Below, piece after piece: positions 25,896 to 34,639 of a DNA stretch of 64,000 nucleotides (positions within the stretch are counted from its first letter, which is position 1; every line of letters starts with the position of its first letter). The stretch is from Halodesulfovibrio sp. MK-HDV (lineage in GTDB: Bacteria; Desulfobacterota; Desulfovibrionia; Desulfovibrionales; Desulfovibrionaceae), in assembly GCF_009914765.1 (NCBI RefSeq), contig NZ_WYDS01000017.1, forward strand, positions 56,255 to 120,254. The letters run 5' to 3'. The notes below the pieces were generated by a model that saw only the letters and a list, made by a program, of their open reading frames with translations, ran no database searches and was not told the DNA's origin. Position numbers and translations under genes: made by a program.

Positions 25896-26696
25896 ATGTC
25901 TGCTGAACTGACTAGAGCTCGTACCCAGCTGAGCAACGTTCGCACGTACTTAAAGCAAGAAAAAATTCAAATGGCTGCTAAGGCACTCCATGACGGAATA
26001 ATCGCTTACTTAAAGCATCCGTTAATGAAGGCTGAGAAGCAGGAATTTTTGCAACTGCTTGAAGACAGTACAATGTACTTAGCGGCAGCTCCTAAGCTGA
26101 AAGAAGTTTTTCCTATCGCACTTATCTTCAAAGAAGGTGAGGAGCGCCAGCTTGTTGAAACGCTGAAGGAATTGCTTACTGAGCTTCAAAAAACCGTAAC
26201 TGACGAAGCTCAATTAATGCTTGATGCGCTGGAAAAGCAAAAACAAGTAGAGCTGGAAAAAGGCCAATTGTGCCTTGACACAGAGCAAAACGAGAAAGCT
26301 ACCGCAATCTTTAACTCGTTGCTCTCTAAATTCTCAGAAGACGCAGACCTTAAAAGTGATATTGCAGAACGCTATCTTCGTGCCGGTATGTACAGCGAAG
26401 CGTTCACTCAGCTTGCTGAAGCAATTGAATTATCTCCGGAGAACATCCGTTACTACAACAGTATCGGCATGGCACTGCGGAAAATGGGTAAGTTCGACGT
26501 AGCAGAGAAATACTTTGCTAAAGCCGTAAAGGTAGCCGGACAAGACCCGCATCTCTTCTTTAACCTTGGCCGAGTCTACGTTGACTGGGAAAAATGGGAT
26601 AAATGTGCAAAGTCAGCGCTCATGGCGCTGAAACTTGATCCCGAATTTAAAGAAGCAGAAAAAATGCTCGCATTCGCTAAAAAGCGTCTGGCATAA
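25896..26696 (+). CDS. TPR-repeat protein
   Basis: 266 residues, soluble, with no signal peptide. The C-terminal half contains at least three tetratricopeptide repeats (LRAGMYSEAFTQLAEAIELS, YYNSIGMALRKMGKFDVAEK, LFFNLGRVYVDWEKWDKCAK), a protein-binding scaffold. The N-terminal part is a charged helical region (RARTQLSNVRTYLKQEKIQM). AAGGGGA precedes the ATG, 29 bp after carA, so it is likely the third gene of a kdsB-carA unit. The partner is unknown. A terminator follows at 26824. Confidence 0.8.
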   Translation: MSAELTRARTQLSNVRTYLKQEKIQMAAKALHDGIIAYLKHPLMKAEKQEFLQLLEDSTMYLAAAPKLKEVFPIALIFKEGEERQLVETLKELLTELQKTVTDEAQLMLDALEKQKQVELEKGQLCLDTEQNEKATAIFNSLLSKFSEDADLKSDIAERYLRAGMYSEAFTQLAEAIELSPENIRYYNSIGMALRKMGKFDVAEKYFAKAVKVAGQDPHLFFNLGRVYVDWEKWDKCAKSALMALKLDPEFKEAEKMLAFAKKRLA

Positions 26697-26823
26697 CCCC
26701 TTGGGCATTACGCTTTGAATAATGGCCTAAGTGCGCCTACGTGTTGTGCAGTTAACTATTTACTGAAACTGCATAATTTGCCTCTTATTTCATATTCAAC
26801 GCACCCCGCTTTATCAGCAGACC

Positions 26824-26862
26824 AAGAGCAGGTAGTGAAAACTACCTGCTCTTTTTTTTCTT
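26824..26862 (+). terminator. Terminator of the kdsB-carA-TPR unit
   Basis: AAGAGCAGGTAGT (26824-26836) pairs with ACTACCTGCTCTT (26841-26853) with a GAAA loop, then a long T run. Confidence 0.9.
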
Positions 26863-26970
26863 CATTATTTTTATCTCCACTCACAAACCCCCTTTCTTTT
26901 ATTGACTTTTCATAAAAATTAGAAAAAACAGCATCTACAAGACAATGTTTGATTTTCGAGATATTTGACT

Positions 26971-26988
26971 TTGTGCAAAAAAACACAA
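26971..26988. promoter_or_regulatory. TTGTG-N8-CACAA palindrome upstream of tauE-like gene
   Basis: TTGTGCAAAAAAACACAA matches the arm sequence and 18-bp length of Rex boxes (TTGTGAA-N4-TTCACAA) and of some CRP/FNR-type sites. It lies about 275 bp before the start codon. The regulator is not determined. The rest of 26863-27262 is AT-rich and appears non-coding. Confidence 0.35.
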
Positions 26989-27262
26989 TGTTGCAATAAA
27001 AATAATATTTCATCATAAATTCAAACCATTATGCTTTCAAAAAGCACGTGAAAAAAATCGCTACCTCACTGTTTTATTCAGTTTTTTTCAACTTTATGCT
27101 TCCACGGAAAAGCATTCAACAAGGTCGATAAACTTGAAATTCAGTGGGTTATTTCGATTCATTTCTTTGCTCTGGGTGATTGACATATTTTTCACATTCT
27201 TTTACCCAAAAAGTACGGAACAACATTTGATTAGAGGTCAACGTAAGTTATGCGAGGAAAAA

Positions 27263-28249
27263 ATGCTGAAAAACGTTACTAGACTTTTCACGATGCTAAC
27301 CCTTTGGGTTGGCGCAGCAGTGTTTGCATCCCCTATGGGTGCATTTGCTACTGAAGCGGCTACTGCCAGCGCTCCGGCGGGTGGTAACCATGTATGGTGG
27401 TTCTGGCCACTCATATTGTTAGTTTTCTGTTTTGTACTTGGTGTAATCGCGGTTTTGGCTGGCGTTGGTGGCGGCGTACTGTACGTACCACTAATATCTG
27501 GCTTCTTCCCGTTTCACATTGACTTTGTACGTGGTGCAGGCCTTATGGTTGCGCTTGCAGGTGCCCTTGCTGCGGGACCTGGTCTTTTAAAGCGTAACTT
27601 AGCAAGCCTTCGTCTTGCACTGCCTATGGCGCTTATTGCCTCCGCCTGTGCGATTGGTGGTGCTGTGCTTGGTTTATACCTTTCACAGCTCGACCCACGA
27701 TACGTACAGACTGCACTCGGTGCGACCATTATGGGTATCTCCATTCTGCTGCTCTGCTCCAAGAACTCAGAATACCCTATCGTTACTAAACAGGATGCGA
27801 TCAGCCACGCTCTCGGGATTGAAGGTCTCTATCAGGACCAGGCAACAGGTAAAGAATTTGAATGGAAAACTCACCGCACCTTCACCGGTCTACTGCTGTT
27901 CGTCGTTATCGGCGTTATGGCAGGTATGTTCGGCCTTGGTGCTGGTTGGGCTAACATCCCTGTTCTCAACCTTCTCATGGGCGCTCCACTGAAAGTTTCT
28001 GTAGCAACATCCAAATTCTTACTCTCCATCACAGATACCTCTGCTGCATGGGTGTACATGAACCAGGGTGCTGTTATTCCACTGATCGCTATTCCTTCCA
28101 TTATCGGCCTGATGCTCGGCTCTCTCGTAGGTGTACGCCTGCTTGCAGTAGCAAAAGCATCTTTCATCCGTTACATGGTTATCGGCGTTCTCTTTTTTGC
28201 TGGTTTCAAGGCGCTCGACAAAGGCCTTGGACTCGGTATTATGGGTTAA
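27263..28249 (+). CDS. TauE/SafE family sulfite/anion exporter
   Basis: 328 residues. The ATG at 27263 follows GAGGAA and gives a signal-like start (MLKNVTRLFTMLTLWVGAAV), while an upstream in-frame start has no ribosome-binding site. Eight or so transmembrane helices in two half-repeats carry the family motifs LAGVGGGVLYVPL and FGLGAGWANIPVLNLLMG. A soluble insert (EYPIVTKQDAISHALGIEG) lies between the halves. TauE/SafE proteins export sulfite, sulfoacetate or related anions, a sensible role in sulfate metabolism, though the substrate is not readable here. A DUF1634-type gene follows 12 bp later. Confidence 0.88.
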   Translation: MLKNVTRLFTMLTLWVGAAVFASPMGAFATEAATASAPAGGNHVWWFWPLILLVFCFVLGVIAVLAGVGGGVLYVPLISGFFPFHIDFVRGAGLMVALAGALAAGPGLLKRNLASLRLALPMALIASACAIGGAVLGLYLSQLDPRYVQTALGATIMGISILLLCSKNSEYPIVTKQDAISHALGIEGLYQDQATGKEFEWKTHRTFTGLLLFVVIGVMAGMFGLGAGWANIPVLNLLMGAPLKVSVATSKFLLSITDTSAAWVYMNQGAVIPLIAIPSIIGLMLGSLVGVRLLAVAKASFIRYMVIGVLFFAGFKALDKGLGLGIMG

Positions 28250-28261
28250 TGGAGGTAAGTC

Positions 28262-28687
28262 ATGACAAAACAAATGAACGTGTGCGTAACTCCACCAGAA
28301 CAAATGCGCTATGCAGTTATTCTGGAACGCGGTGCCTATCTTGGTATCCTAATCATGGTGATTACCTATTTACTCTATGCATTTGGTATTACTACACCAC
28401 ATGTGCCGATTGAAACTGTAATCAACAACTGGCACCTCGGTGTTCATGATTACCTAGAAGTTACCAACAGCCCAAGTGGCTGGGACTGGCTAGCCCTTAT
28501 CGGTACTGGCGATTACCTGAACTACATCGGAATCGTGCTGCTCGCAGTGATGACTATCATCTGCTACGCAACACTTATTATACCTTATTTCCGCTGTGGC
28601 GATCACATCTATCTTGCTATCGTCATAGCTGAAATCTTAGTGCTTCTCTTCGCAGCCTCCGGTATCGTTGGAGGGGGCGGGCACTAA
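28262..28687 (+). CDS. DUF1634-like membrane protein
   Basis: 141 residues with three hydrophobic helices (AYLGILIMVITYLLYAFGIT, YLNYIGIVLLAVMTIICYAT, IYLAIVIAEILVLLFAASGI) and a Gly/His tail. Small DUF1634 proteins commonly follow TauE/SafE genes, and the same arrangement here (12-bp gap, GGAGGT before the ATG) suggests they form a complex or are co-regulated. The function is unknown. It is followed by a strong terminator. Confidence 0.7.
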   Translation: MTKQMNVCVTPPEQMRYAVILERGAYLGILIMVITYLLYAFGITTPHVPIETVINNWHLGVHDYLEVTNSPSGWDWLALIGTGDYLNYIGIVLLAVMTIICYATLIIPYFRCGDHIYLAIVIAEILVLLFAASGIVGGGGH

Positions 28688-28713
28688 CGCTCAGCACCAA
28701 ATGATAATAAATG

Positions 28714-28752
28714 AAGCCCTTGATCACACGATCAAGGGCTTTTCTTTTTTTT
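28714..28752 (+). terminator. Terminator of the tauE-DUF1634 operon
   Basis: AAGCCCTTGATC (28714-28725) pairs with GATCAAGGGCTT (28730-28741), then TTCTTTTTTT. Confidence 0.92.
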
Positions 28753-28780
28753 ATTTTCTTCTTATTTTTTTTTTTTTGTT

Positions 28781-28870
28781 GCCTTCGGCGAGGGGGCGCT
28801 GCCCTCCACCCGCAAGGGGGAGCCCCCCTTGACCGGCGATTATGCGAACCCTTTATTTGTAAAAGTTTCG
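28781..28870. repeat. GCCTTCGGCG-type intergenic repeat
   Basis: TTGCCTTCGGCGAGGGGGCG, GCCCTCCACCCGCAAGGGGG, an inverted GGGGGAGCCCCCC core, TTGACCGGCGATTATGCGAA. It matches the block order at 14867-14945. Bases 28870-29300 otherwise contain only a hairpin at 29040 and no gene that I can support. Confidence 0.55.
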
Positions 28871-29039
28871 AACTGATCAACTAAATTCAGAATTCGGGCC
28901 CTTTGCTCATCCGAAATGTGGTACGCAGGGTGGTACCTTATAATCTGATTATTTTTTACAACTATTTTAAATTCAGCTAATTATGCTGCGATTTGAATCC
29001 CTCCCTTTATTTCGAAAAAAATACAGAACCGAACATCCA

Positions 29040-29070
29040 AAAGACCCTGCTTAATAAGCAGGGTCTTTAA
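29040..29070. terminator. Orphan terminator-like hairpin
   Basis: AAAGACCCTGCTT (29040-29052) pairs with AAGCAGGGTCTTT (29056-29068). No gene ends nearby on either strand; an unannotated transcript is possible. Confidence 0.5.
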
Positions 29071-29300
29071 TGTGTCCAGCTGTGTAGGGTCTACAGCTAG
29101 GAGTAGGGAGAATGCGGCGTAGAGAGTTGAGGTGCAATCACTTTGGCAATTAATAAGAAAATGATCTGAGCACTTCAGTGAGTATAAATTGTAGCCATCT
29201 GGTGTGATATCATTCTCGGCAATTTATGAGTATTGATATACGTTAAGCACATTGCTTGCCGAAGCTTGAGCAAGCATTTTTTTGATTTGTTGTGAATACA

Positions 29301-29319
29301 ATATCCTAATTTGGGATAT
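29301..29319. promoter_or_regulatory. Palindrome upstream of the XRE regulator
   Basis: ATATCCTAATTTGGGATAT is an inverted repeat (ATATCC/GGATAT) 49 bp before the start codon, suited to autoregulation by the downstream HTH protein. Inference from position only. Confidence 0.35.
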
Positions 29320-29367
29320 CTATAAACACAACATACCCTTGCCTCTATCTACGTGGAGGATAATGTG

Positions 29368-29601
29368 GTGAAATCAATATATTCTGTGGAATATAAAGCT
29401 GTTATTGATGCGCTTGTGGCAGAGCGTAAACATGCTGGGATAACTCAATCTCAACTGGCCAATAAATTAGGCAAGCCTCAGTCTTTTGTTTCAAAGATCG
29501 AGAGCAGAGAGCGAAGACTTGATATCATTGAGTTTTTTCATATTTGCAGAGCTATGGGTAAAGATGGCGTTGAAATTCTGCGTTCTGCTGGGATTTGCTA
29601 A
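29368..29601 (+). CDS. XRE-family HTH transcriptional regulator, 77 residues
   Basis: A single Cro/C1-type helix-turn-helix: RKHAGITQSQLANKLGKPQS then FVSKIESRERRLDIIEFFHI, with the classic Q-x3-A and SxVSxxE-like recognition pattern. The GTG at 29368 lies 7 bp after GGAGGA. It is a small DNA-binding protein with no second domain. It stands alone between an AT-rich spacer with a palindrome and a terminator, so it could be an autoregulated orphan or a relic of a mobile or toxin-antitoxin module; no partner gene is seen. Confidence 0.82.
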   Translation: MKSIYSVEYKAVIDALVAERKHAGITQSQLANKLGKPQSFVSKIESRERRLDIIEFFHICRAMGKDGVEILRSAGIC

Positions 29602-29664
29602 ACTGCTGCTGAGTGCTTGATTGTTATTTTTGTGTTCTGTCGGTCGAACTTTATTGAGTTTTAT

Positions 29665-29700
29665 AAATCCTGTCATCTTGGTGGCAGGATTTTTTTATTT
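29665..29700 (+). terminator. Terminator of the XRE regulator
   Basis: AAATCCTG (29665-29672) pairs with CAGGATTT (29685-29692), with seven Ts following. Confidence 0.8.
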
Positions 29701-29778
29701 TAAAGAGGCAACGTTCGAATTGCAGGCAAGTTCTTGCCTTATCCTTCGCCACGAGCTTGGCGACCATTTTAGCAAGTT

Positions 29779-29892
29779 CGGGTCAACTCTTTGTGGTTAT
29801 TTTCAGCGCGGTTTCTCCCACGGATGAAGAATAAAAAAGGGCTACTTGCTTGGCACAAGTAGCCCTGAAAATCAGCACAAAGAGTTGACCCG
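29779..29892. repeat. 114-bp element with 28-bp inverted ends and internal terminator
   Basis: CGGGTCAACTCTTTGTG plus 11 further bases at 29779-29806 is complementary (26 of 28) to 29865-29892. The interior has a hairpin GGGCTACTTG (29839-29848)/CAAGTAGCCC (29856-29865), followed on the minus strand by TTTTTTATTC. It could be a MITE-like remnant or the 3' end of a structured transcript; the minus-strand terminator suits the yhaN-like gene. No clear target duplication. Confidence 0.5.
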
Positions 29893-29902
29893 TGCTCGCG
29901 AT

Positions 29903-29951
29903 CAATCTCAATCTCAATCTCAATTCAATTCAATTCAATTCAATTCAATTC
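29903..29951. repeat. Microsatellite: (CAATCT)3 then (CAATT)6
   Basis: Three 6-bp units run directly into about six 5-bp units, about 40 bp beyond the stop codon of the minus-strand yhaN-like gene. It is non-coding on either strand as far as I can see; copy number may vary. Confidence 0.85.
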
Positions 29952-29991
29952 ATGCAAATCCAATAGAACCTATTAAATTACAATACAATTT

Positions 29992-32900
29992 TTACCCATT
30001 CATCATATTTAATAAACCATTTGTGACGGTGTATACGCCAACATTTTCGGAATGCTTTTGCATTAGGTCAACGGTTTGCGGATGACAGGTAAAGAGGAAT
30101 ACCTGATTGTGCGCTGCTAATTCAGCAATTGTTTCTGCTGTGCTTGCGGCTCTTGTTGGATCAAAATTTACCATGATGTCATCCATGATGACGGGTAATG
30201 GCTCATTTTGCCCTGAATGACTTAAAATATGCCCAAGTCGCAACGATAAATAAAGCTGCTCCACGGTTCCGCGACTTAATTCTTCCGGCTCACGACGTGT
30301 TCCATCTTCTGCCAGTGCAAAAATGTTTTCTTCACCAAGCGGCTTGAATACACCACTGTATGCACCTTTTGTAATTGTCTTGAAGAAAGTTCCGGCCTGT
30401 TTAACCACTTCTGGCTGTTGTTCACGTTCAAACCGCTCACGGGCACGGGATAAAAGATGTTCGGCAATACGGAATCGTGCCCATTCTTTTGCTAACCCGT
30501 TTGCTTCTTCTTTAAGCTCTTCACTTTGAATTCTTTGACGCGCTTGTTCTTCAGTTGAAGTCAGTTTTTCCTGCTCAACTTTAGACTGAATAAGCTTCTG
30601 CCGCAGTTCTTCTTGCTCTTGCTCTTTTTCTAGGATGGTTGCGGATAACTCGGATGCTTTTACTGCAAGCTCCTGTTCGCTCTGCTGACCTATTCGAGCT
30701 GTGAGCTGTTCGATATCACCATCTTCACTGGCAGCTGTGAGAGAAGCCTTCAGAGCGTTAAATGCAGATACTATTTCTTGCTGTTGTACGTAGAGCGCAT
30801 GTTTTGTTCTGAAAGATTCTTCGTCTGTGGCACTTGCGGCTGTAAATAATGCATGAATCTCTTCTTCAAACTTCACTAAAGAATCGCGAAGAATTTTTGC
30901 GGATTCAACATCTTTGTGCAATGCTTCAGAGAGACTTTTACCGGCGGTTTGGGCAGCTTGAGACTCTGTTAAAATACGAAGTAACTTATCTTGCGTCGCA
31001 CTGCGCTTAATGGTGCGATCAAAAGCATATTCCGGCTCAATTCCGGCTGCCGCACAAAGAGCGTCTTGCTGCTTTGAAAAAGCTTCAAGAACACCATGTA
31101 CAGAGGCTTTGCGAGCCTTTAGGTCGGAAAGGTGACTAATATTAGATTTGGCGTCTTTAATAAGCTGTAAGGTTTCGGGAATGTGTTGAACTCGTAACGT
31201 TGACGATAAGTCACGCTGTAAAAGCCATTGTTCCACCTTTACATTGACTGTTGTTAGAACCTCGTCAGCCTCTTGATCAATGCGGCTTCCTTTTTCGAAC
31301 TGTTCCAACGCTTCATCATGCTGCTTTTGAGCAAGAGTCAGCTTTTCCTGCAACGCATCACATGCCATTAAGCCACGCTGCATATCTTCAAATAAATCTT
31401 CTGCCTGAAGCAGACATTCTTCGGTTGCAGTCGGTTGTGGAAATAGTAATGGAGCTTCATTCATAACAGCTAAAATATCTTGCTGTTTGGCTGCTTGTTT
31501 CTTTTTCCGCTGCACAGTTACCAGCACAAAGCCCGCTATTGCCAACACAATAACTGAAAGCCCACAATACAAAGTGTATGGCGGAGCTGGAACAAATTTT
31601 GGAAGAGCGGCTATACCCGCACCTACAACACCTACGGATGTCGCCATCATAAGTGCTGAGTTGTTTGAACCAGTTTCCGTAGCAAGAACCATTGGTAATC
31701 TGGTGCGAACAGTCCGTAACATTTCTTTATTTTTTTGTAGATCAACTGGTGCGGAATTTTGCTCATCTTTTAGAGCGGAAAAACGCATAACATCGGCATT
31801 CTGTTCAAATTCATATGTGCGCTGCTCAATATTGCGCCGCGCATCGTCAAGAACTCCGGCAAGACGTGATGCTTCGTTCTGAGCAAGATTTGCTGCCTGC
31901 TTTGCTGAATCTATTTGCTCTTCTAACTGCGCGACTTCCCGTCGTGTGTTGTCTGACAAATCAAATGCAACCACTCGTTCAGCATTCCAGTCACTGCCAA
32001 GCTGCCCAAAAGTTTCTGTAAGATCGCGTTCGAGAGTTTTTTGTTCCAGCTCAAGCTGTTCCAATTCACTCTTTTTTCCCGCCACCACAGCTTTTTCGTC
32101 GCTTAATGCACGTACAACGTCCTGCTGCTCCACAAGCTCAGTATTAACCTGTGCCTGCTGTGCTTCAATATCTCGCTTTGTCGCTTCAATACTGCTTTTG
32201 AGCTTGGATAATTGCTCCCGCTTTTCTTGCACACTTTCATTACGACTATCGAACCGAGATAATCCTTCAGACGGAAATTCAATAAGCGGTTGAACAGCCT
32301 CAAGCGCTGCCTTCTTTTCTTTGTATTCGGTTAAAATACTCCACAGACGAATATCCACATTTACGGTTCCGGCTTCAATGCCTAACTCGCGCAAGAGAAC
32401 GGTTCGCTCTGCAAGCTCTTCTTCAAGTTCAGAAATTTTTTGTGAAACTGCCAAGTACGCTGATACGCTGTCATCACTGGCATTCATGTCTTTGCGAAGC
32501 TGTTCAAGCTCTTTGAGATTTTTATTCAATGGCAGAACTTTGCCACCTTTTTTAAATAATGCCTCTCGTTTTGCTGAAAGATGCTTCATAACATCTGTGT
32601 ACGAAGCGCCACCACCATGAACAGTTCCGTACAAAGCATTACGCACAGCATCACCTGTTAACGCATCTTTGCTCTGTAGTTCTGTAAGAGAAAAACCATA
32701 CACGTTTGTGTACAAGTCACGCGAAACATTGCCGAGTAATGCCTGCAAGGCAGACTCATCCATCTGGCTACCATCAGCACCAGTGATGCCAACACGCTTT
32801 GGCTTAAAGGAGCGTTCAAGGCGGAGTGCACCAAACTTTTGTGTATCAAGCCCCAGTACACCGGCATGATTACCACCGCGAAGCGGCTCATGGTGCGAAA

Positions 32901-33072
32901 TATTTTTTCCTTTTCGCGGGAGCCCGAAAAGCATGTACCGTAAAAAAGACAAACAGGTGGATTTCCCCGCTTCGTTATTTCCAAGAAAAACGTTCACACC
33001 GGAAGAAAATCCAGAAAGATCCTGTTCAGAAAAAACACCAAAGCCGTTTATATGAAGGTCAGTAATCCGCAT
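29992..33072 (-). CDS. YhaN-like SMC/Rad50-type ATPase
   Basis: 1026 residues. The N-terminal ATPase half carries Walker A GNNEAGKST (31-39) in the RecF/SbcC style (MRITDLHINGFGVFSEQDLS). Long coiled-coil stretches occupy about 180-430 and 550-900. The C-terminal half holds the signature EELSRGTVEQLYLSLRLG and Walker B LPVIMDDIMVNFD. Two hydrophobic segments around 465-520 (ALMMATSVGVVGAGIAALP, TLYCGLSVIVLAIAGFVLVT) would anchor it to the membrane, as in B. subtilis YhaN. It overlaps the nuclease gene by 1 bp, so the two form an SbcCD/YhaON-like DNA end-processing complex. Confidence 0.88.
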   Translation of the reverse strand: MRITDLHINGFGVFSEQDLSGFSSGVNVFLGNNEAGKSTCLSFLRYMLFGLPRKGKNISHHEPLRGGNHAGVLGLDTQKFGALRLERSFKPKRVGITGADGSQMDESALQALLGNVSRDLYTNVYGFSLTELQSKDALTGDAVRNALYGTVHGGGASYTDVMKHLSAKREALFKKGGKVLPLNKNLKELEQLRKDMNASDDSVSAYLAVSQKISELEEELAERTVLLRELGIEAGTVNVDIRLWSILTEYKEKKAALEAVQPLIEFPSEGLSRFDSRNESVQEKREQLSKLKSSIEATKRDIEAQQAQVNTELVEQQDVVRALSDEKAVVAGKKSELEQLELEQKTLERDLTETFGQLGSDWNAERVVAFDLSDNTRREVAQLEEQIDSAKQAANLAQNEASRLAGVLDDARRNIEQRTYEFEQNADVMRFSALKDEQNSAPVDLQKNKEMLRTVRTRLPMVLATETGSNNSALMMATSVGVVGAGIAALPKFVPAPPYTLYCGLSVIVLAIAGFVLVTVQRKKKQAAKQQDILAVMNEAPLLFPQPTATEECLLQAEDLFEDMQRGLMACDALQEKLTLAQKQHDEALEQFEKGSRIDQEADEVLTTVNVKVEQWLLQRDLSSTLRVQHIPETLQLIKDAKSNISHLSDLKARKASVHGVLEAFSKQQDALCAAAGIEPEYAFDRTIKRSATQDKLLRILTESQAAQTAGKSLSEALHKDVESAKILRDSLVKFEEEIHALFTAASATDEESFRTKHALYVQQQEIVSAFNALKASLTAASEDGDIEQLTARIGQQSEQELAVKASELSATILEKEQEQEELRQKLIQSKVEQEKLTSTEEQARQRIQSEELKEEANGLAKEWARFRIAEHLLSRARERFEREQQPEVVKQAGTFFKTITKGAYSGVFKPLGEENIFALAEDGTRREPEELSRGTVEQLYLSLRLGHILSHSGQNEPLPVIMDDIMVNFDPTRAASTAETIAELAAHNQVFLFTCHPQTVDLMQKHSENVGVYTVTNGLLNMMNG

Positions 33073-34334
33073 TATTCTGCCTCCAACAAATCAAGGCATA
33101 CATATTGTGCTTCTGTGGCAAGCTGGATCAGCTCTTCATCAGAAAGAATGGTTAAATGGCGTTTGCTCGTGGGAGAACCAAACAATTCACTTACTGAATC
33201 ACGAAGTTCTGCCACACCATCTTCACTCGTCAGCTGGTCTGCAACAGTCAGCGCCTCACCAAGTAAATCTGGCCGGCTGCGCATAGCTTCAATATCCACA
33301 TCCGGCTTACACGCCAGTTCAATATCTTTCAGCCAGACAAACGGGCTATTTTCCATTTGCCCTTCACGAATGCGCTCTGCAAGTTCTTTCACTGCGCCAT
33401 TCTTTCGTAATTCCCCATCAAGGACGCTACGACCTTCCAGTACCAGGCGTACAATCACGCCTTTACACCCTTCAGACAATTGTTGAGAAATTTCATCAAG
33501 ACGAGATTCAACAACTTCTTCAAGTGCATCAAGTTGTTCAACAGTAGAAATATCCACCGATTCAATTTTCCACTGGATTCTGCCAAGAGTATGGTGTCGG
33601 CTAGAAACTTGACCATCCGCAACATCAATTAGCAGACAGCCACGCTCACCTTGCTCATTAATATGCAGCCCCTGAATATTTCCAGAATAGGCAACAAACG
33701 GTTCCCGACTCACAATCTGTTGTTCGTGGATATGTCCAAGCGCCCAGTATTCAATGCCTGACTTTGCAAAGTCTGCCACACTCGCCGGAGCATATTGTTC
33801 AGAAGCTGCGACAGAATCCACAGTGCAATGCAGCACTGCTACCTGAAAAACATTGTCCTCGGTACGCGCATACAGCCTTGCAAGTTTTCTACGTTCGTTA
33901 TGTTTTCCATGGCTCATGCCATGCACGACCGTAACAAGCTCCCCGTGTTCATTTTCAACACGCACTTGCTCGACAGCTTCTGTGCCGAAGATATGAACAT
34001 TATCCGGAAAGCTGAAAGATTTTTCTGTTTCAAGCAGCGGGTCATGGTTGCCGTGAACAATAAAAACTCGAACCCCTGCATCGCGCATACGTTTACACGC
34101 ATCAAGCAACGCAAAACGTGCCTTCAAACTCTGGTCTTCCTGATTATAAATATCACCAGCAAGTACAACAAAGAATGGACGTTCATTGCACGCAAGCTGC
34201 GTCAAACGCTCCAACGCCTCAAAAGTAGCAGAGCGCAGAACACTCGCCACCTGTGGTGAAACGTGAGCAACGCCCTTAAAGGCTGCATCCAGATGCAAAT
34301 CTGCTGCGTGGATAAAAGAAAATGTCGGTTTCAT
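33072..34334 (-). CDS. YhaO/SbcD-like DNA repair exonuclease
   Basis: 420 residues. A calcineurin-like metallophosphoesterase with the five motifs in order: FIHAADLHLDAAF, VVLAGDIYNQED, IVHGNHDPLLE, AVLHCTVDS and ALGHIHEQQ, the Mn-binding set of Mre11/SbcD nucleases. The C-terminal ~150 residues form a capping/partner-binding region. It is the first gene of a two-gene unit with the SMC-like ATPase and is expected to cut DNA ends or hairpins in complex with it. Nothing ties it to a mobile element. A repeat element lies upstream. Confidence 0.9.
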   Translation of the reverse strand: MKPTFSFIHAADLHLDAAFKGVAHVSPQVASVLRSATFEALERLTQLACNERPFFVVLAGDIYNQEDQSLKARFALLDACKRMRDAGVRVFIVHGNHDPLLETEKSFSFPDNVHIFGTEAVEQVRVENEHGELVTVVHGMSHGKHNERRKLARLYARTEDNVFQVAVLHCTVDSVAASEQYAPASVADFAKSGIEYWALGHIHEQQIVSREPFVAYSGNIQGLHINEQGERGCLLIDVADGQVSSRHHTLGRIQWKIESVDISTVEQLDALEEVVESRLDEISQQLSEGCKGVIVRLVLEGRSVLDGELRKNGAVKELAERIREGQMENSPFVWLKDIELACKPDVDIEAMRSRPDLLGEALTVADQLTSEDGVAELRDSVSELFGSPTSKRHLTILSDEELIQLATEAQYVCLDLLEAE

Positions 34335-34391
34335 GGATAGCGACCTTTTTGGTCTGTTATGAACATGCGATGCGTTGTTTTTTTAGGGAGT

Positions 34392-34470
34392 TTTTTTGCC
34401 TCCGGCGGCTTAAGAACCCTTTTGAAAAAGGGCTTCTTAAGAATCTCCTAAAACTTTTATTCGCGAGTTC
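34392..34470. repeat. GCCTCCGGCGG repeat, inverted copy of 7497-7567
   Basis: TTGCCTCCGGCGGCTTAAGA, ACCCTTTTGAAAAAGGG hairpin, CTTCTTAAGAATCTCCTAAA and ACTTTTATTCGCG are nearly the exact reverse complement of 7497-7567. The spacer 34335-34639 contains no gene. Confidence 0.75.
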
Positions 34471-34639
34471 AGCACGTTTTTATTATTCTTTCGCGGCTAT
34501 TAACCACTACCTTGGGACTTTTGAGGAGTGGAGGTGCAAAAGATTTATTAAATATAAAAAATTTACTTGTAAAAATTGGATTGTAAAAAGATATGGCTAA
34601 AAAAAAATATTTTTTAGCTATTTTTTCAAGTCAGTAAAT

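Noticed and set aside
29903..29951. CRISPR-like or phase-variation tract
   Set aside because: Short pure tandem units without spacers are not CRISPR; it lies outside any coding frame, so classic phase variation is unlikely.
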